DNA from: Candidatus Omnitrophota bacterium
GTDB taxonomy: Bacteria > Hinthialibacterota > Hinthialibacteria > JAKQFZ01
Assembly (NCBI GenBank): GCA_029558215.1
Contig: JAKQFZ010000628.1
Location: forward strand, 1 to 9,200
Length of the DNA: 9,200 nucleotides
Direction of reading: 5' to 3'
The first letter of the stretch is position 1; each line of letters begins with the position of its first letter. Positions 7,050 to 9,200 of this stretch are shown here, piece by piece. A program made the position numbers and the translations under genes. The notes beneath the pieces are model-generated. The model did no database searches. It was not told the origin of the DNA and worked only from the letters and a program-made list of their open reading frames with translations.

Positions 7050-9038
7050 GTGAGATCATTCAAACTTGTCTCAGATTATGATCCGTCGGGAGATCAACCG
7101 CAAGCCATCGAACGCCTTACGAAGGGTCTCAGGTCCGACATGAAGTATCAGACCCTGCTTGGGGTCACGGGCTCTGGCAAAACGTTCACGATAGCCAACG
7201 TCATCGCCAACGTGAACCGTCCGACGCTGGTCATCTCCCACAACAAAGTTCTCGCGGCTCAACTGTATTCGGAGTTTCGAGAGTTCTTTCCCGAGAATGC
7301 TGTCGAGTACTTTGTGTCCTACTATGATTACTACCAGCCGGAAGCCTATCTGCCCAAGACGGACACCTACATCGAGAAAGAGGTCACCATCAATGAAGAG
7401 ATAGACCGGCTTCGACTGGCGGCGACCACTGCCCTGCTCCAACGCCGCGATGTTATCATCGTTGCCTCTGTGTCTTGTATCTATGGTTTGGGAACACCGG
7501 AAGATTTCAAGCAGATGATTCTCATGTTGGAAGTCGGGCAGACGATCCGTCGAGAAGATATACTGCGCCAGCTGGTGGCGCTGCAGTACTCGCGCAACGA
7601 TGTGGATTTCTATCGGGGTATGTTTCGCGTACGTGGAGACATCATTGAGATTTTCCCTGCCTATGAAGAGGTTCCCTACCGAATCTGTCTCTTTGGGGAC
7701 GAAGTGGAGCAACTGGGAGAATTTGAACCGTTGCGAGGAAACATGGTTCGCCCGATGGATCAACTTGTGATCTATCCGGCCAAGCACTTTGTCATGCCCA
7801 AGGAGCGACTTCAAGGCGCGTTCCAGGCCATTCGGGATGAGCTGCGTGAACGGCTGATTGAACTGCGTTCGCAGGGGAAACTCCTTGAGGCCGAACGACT
7901 GGAGCAAAGGACGACCTTCGATCTGGAGATGCTCTCCGAGATCGGGTATTGCCAGGGCATCGAAAACTATTCGAGACATCTTTCAGGCAGGGCACCAGGC
8001 GAGCCACCAGCCTGTCTCGTGAATTACTTTCCGTCAGATTTCCTGCTGATCGTGGATGAGTCGCATATCATGCTGCCGCAGTTGCGGGGGATGTATGCTG
8101 GCGACCGATCTCGAAAGATGACTCTAGTCGAGTACGGATTCCGGCTGCCGTCCGCGATGGACAACCGACCGCAGCAGTTCGATGAGTTCTTCCGTCTTGT
8201 CTCGCAGGCAATCTTCGTATCCGCGACGCCTGCCGATTACGAACTGGGTATCAGCGACCAGGTCGTCGAGCAGATCATCCGGCCGACAGGGTTGGTGGAT
8301 CCAGTGGTCGTCGTGGTGCCGGCCACGGGTCAAGTGGACGATCTCTATGGACGCATCCGCGAGCGCGTTGACCGTGGCGAACGTGTTCTGGTTACGACAC
8401 TCACCAAGCGCATGGCAGAAGACCTGGCGAAATACTTCGAGGAGATGGGTCTCAAGGTTCGGTATCTGCACTTTGAAGTGGAGACTCTGGAGCGAGTCGA
8501 GATTATCCAAGGACTTCGCGCTGGAGATTTTGACGTTCTGGTCGGCGTGAACCTGCTTCGAGAGGGTTTGGACTTGCCGGAAGTCTCACTGGTTGCCATT
8601 CTCGACGCAGACAAGGAAGGTTTCCTACGATCCGACACGTCACTGATTCAGGTCTGTGGACGTGCTGCCCGAAATGCCGCGGGCGAAGTCGTCATGTACG
8701 CCGACAAGATAACCGGCTCCATGAAGCGTGCGCTCGATGAGACCGATCGCCGACGCCGACGCCAGGTTGACTACAACGAGGAGCACGGCATCGAGCCGCA
8801 GACCATTGTGAAATCCGTGAGAAACATCCTTGAAGCACGGGTCAAGCGCAAAACAGAAGCATTGGAGTTCAGTTACGACCTCTACGATCTTGAAAGACTC
8901 AGTTCACGAGATCGGGCGCGTGTACTTAGAGAACTGAAAAAGGAGATGTTGGACGCCGCCAAGCATCTGGAGTTCGAGCGCGCCGCCACGATCCGTGACA
9001 AAATCGCAGCAATCGAAGGAACGAAACACCTGCTCTGA
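7050..9038 (+). CDS. uvrB: Excinuclease ABC subunit UvrB
   Basis: ATP-dependent damage-verifying subunit of nucleotide excision repair: loaded by UvrA, it clamps DNA with a beta-hairpin and recruits UvrC. From the GTG start it is 662 residues, close to the 673 of E. coli. Visible in order: N-terminal FKLVSDYDPSGDQP; Walker A GVTGSGKT (38-45, Lys44); the Tyr-rich beta-hairpin SYYDYYQPEAY (90-100) leading to DTYIEKE; DESH (336-339); the GMYAGDRSRK and YGFRLPSA motifs (348-369); SATP (391-394); the second helicase domain with NLLREGLDLPEVSLVAILDADKEGF (about 501-525); the arginine finger motif GRAARN (537-542); and the C-terminal UVR motif LEFERAATIRDKI (about 640-652). Catalytic residues look intact. 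Several flanking positions differ from the usual consensus: HFEVETLER for HS(D/E)IxTxER, LIQVCGRAARN for LIQTIGRAARN, VNYFP for xDYFP and RKMTLV for RKETLV. It is divergent from the macroglobulin operon. Confidence 0.97.
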   Translation: MRSFKLVSDYDPSGDQPQAIERLTKGLRSDMKYQTLLGVTGSGKTFTIANVIANVNRPTLVISHNKVLAAQLYSEFREFFPENAVEYFVSYYDYYQPEAYLPKTDTYIEKEVTINEEIDRLRLAATTALLQRRDVIIVASVSCIYGLGTPEDFKQMILMLEVGQTIRREDILRQLVALQYSRNDVDFYRGMFRVRGDIIEIFPAYEEVPYRICLFGDEVEQLGEFEPLRGNMVRPMDQLVIYPAKHFVMPKERLQGAFQAIRDELRERLIELRSQGKLLEAERLEQRTTFDLEMLSEIGYCQGIENYSRHLSGRAPGEPPACLVNYFPSDFLLIVDESHIMLPQLRGMYAGDRSRKMTLVEYGFRLPSAMDNRPQQFDEFFRLVSQAIFVSATPADYELGISDQVVEQIIRPTGLVDPVVVVVPATGQVDDLYGRIRERVDRGERVLVTTLTKRMAEDLAKYFEEMGLKVRYLHFEVETLERVEIIQGLRAGDFDVLVGVNLLREGLDLPEVSLVAILDADKEGFLRSDTSLIQVCGRAARNAAGEVVMYADKITGSMKRALDETDRRRRRQVDYNEEHGIEPQTIVKSVRNILEARVKRKTEALEFSYDLYDLERLSSRDRARVLRELKKEMLDAAKHLEFERAATIRDKIAAIEGTKHLL

Positions 9039-9049
9039 TTCCAGAGCAG
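9030..9049 (+). other. Perfect 8-bp hairpin straddling the uvrB stop codon
   Basis: CTGCTCTG and CAGAGCAG pair perfectly around a 4-base ATTC loop; the TGA stop (9036-9038) sits at the top of the first arm. No T-run follows, so it is not a standard rho-independent terminator. It may stabilise the 3' end of the transcript or act with another termination mechanism. Confidence 0.5.
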
Positions 9050-9200
9050 TCAAATCCCAGACAAGCCGGACGCCCGGATCGCCTTCACAGCCATATCACG
9101 CCAAATTCCTCTGATGACACACAATCGGCGCGACTACAGGTTCATCGAAGGATTGCAGTTGCTGTGGTGAACCGCGACTTCACAGTGGCAACAAACTACT
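9050..9200. other. Downstream spacer with no supported gene
   Basis: I see no gene in these 151 bases. An 18-codon frame from the ATG at 9113 has no ribosome binding site and no recognisable motif. There is no clear terminator, repeat or RNA gene before the window ends. Confidence 0.5.

Noticed and set aside
7071..7979. 302-codon minus-strand open frame opposite uvrB
   Set aside because: It mirrors conserved UvrB codons and has no motifs of its own; it is a shadow of the real gene.
9113..9169. 18-codon plus-strand frame after uvrB (MTHNRRDYRFIEGL...)
   Set aside because: It has no ribosome binding site, is very short and matches no known peptide that I recognise.

Overview
The window suggests a Gram-negative (diderm) bacterium of moderate GC. 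A periplasmic alpha-2-macroglobulin-like protease trap and a penicillin-binding protein 1C are encoded together on the minus strand, as in many diderm bacteria. A nucleotide excision repair gene, uvrB, runs the other way. The sequence does not identify the phylum. The UvrB differs from well-known proteobacterial and Bacillus versions at several normally near-invariant positions, which hints at a less-studied lineage, but that is inference.

Layout. Positions 1-1382 (minus) hold the first 460 codons of pbpC, which runs off the left edge. Positions 1379-6418 (minus) hold a full-length, 1679-residue bacterial alpha-2-macroglobulin with an intact CIEQ thioester motif. Its stop codon overlaps the pbpC start by 4 bases (ATGA), so the two are almost certainly one translationally coupled operon. 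Positions 6419-7049 form a divergent spacer. Inside it, on the minus strand, lies a 64-codon ORF (6761-6955) with a strong Shine-Dalgarno site, an extended -10 promoter and a signal-like N-terminus; I regard it as a possible unannotated small exported protein. Positions 7050-9038 (plus) encode UvrB, 662 residues, from a GTG start. The last 160 bases hold no supported gene; an 8-bp hairpin straddles the uvrB stop codon.

How the genes work together. The macroglobulin homologue is expected to trap attacking proteases covalently in the periplasm. PBP1C is thought to polymerise or repair peptidoglycan after envelope damage. Their fusion into one operon fits a defend-and-repair role at the envelope. 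UvrB is a housekeeping DNA repair protein, and its only visible link to the operon is the shared divergent control region, where promoter-like elements for the two directions overlap around 7003-7012.

I found no mobile elements, CRISPR arrays, tRNA or rRNA genes. No clearly new multi-gene system is visible. The points most worth a second look are the small exported ORF, the divergent UvrB motif residues and the bait-like segment of the macroglobulin.
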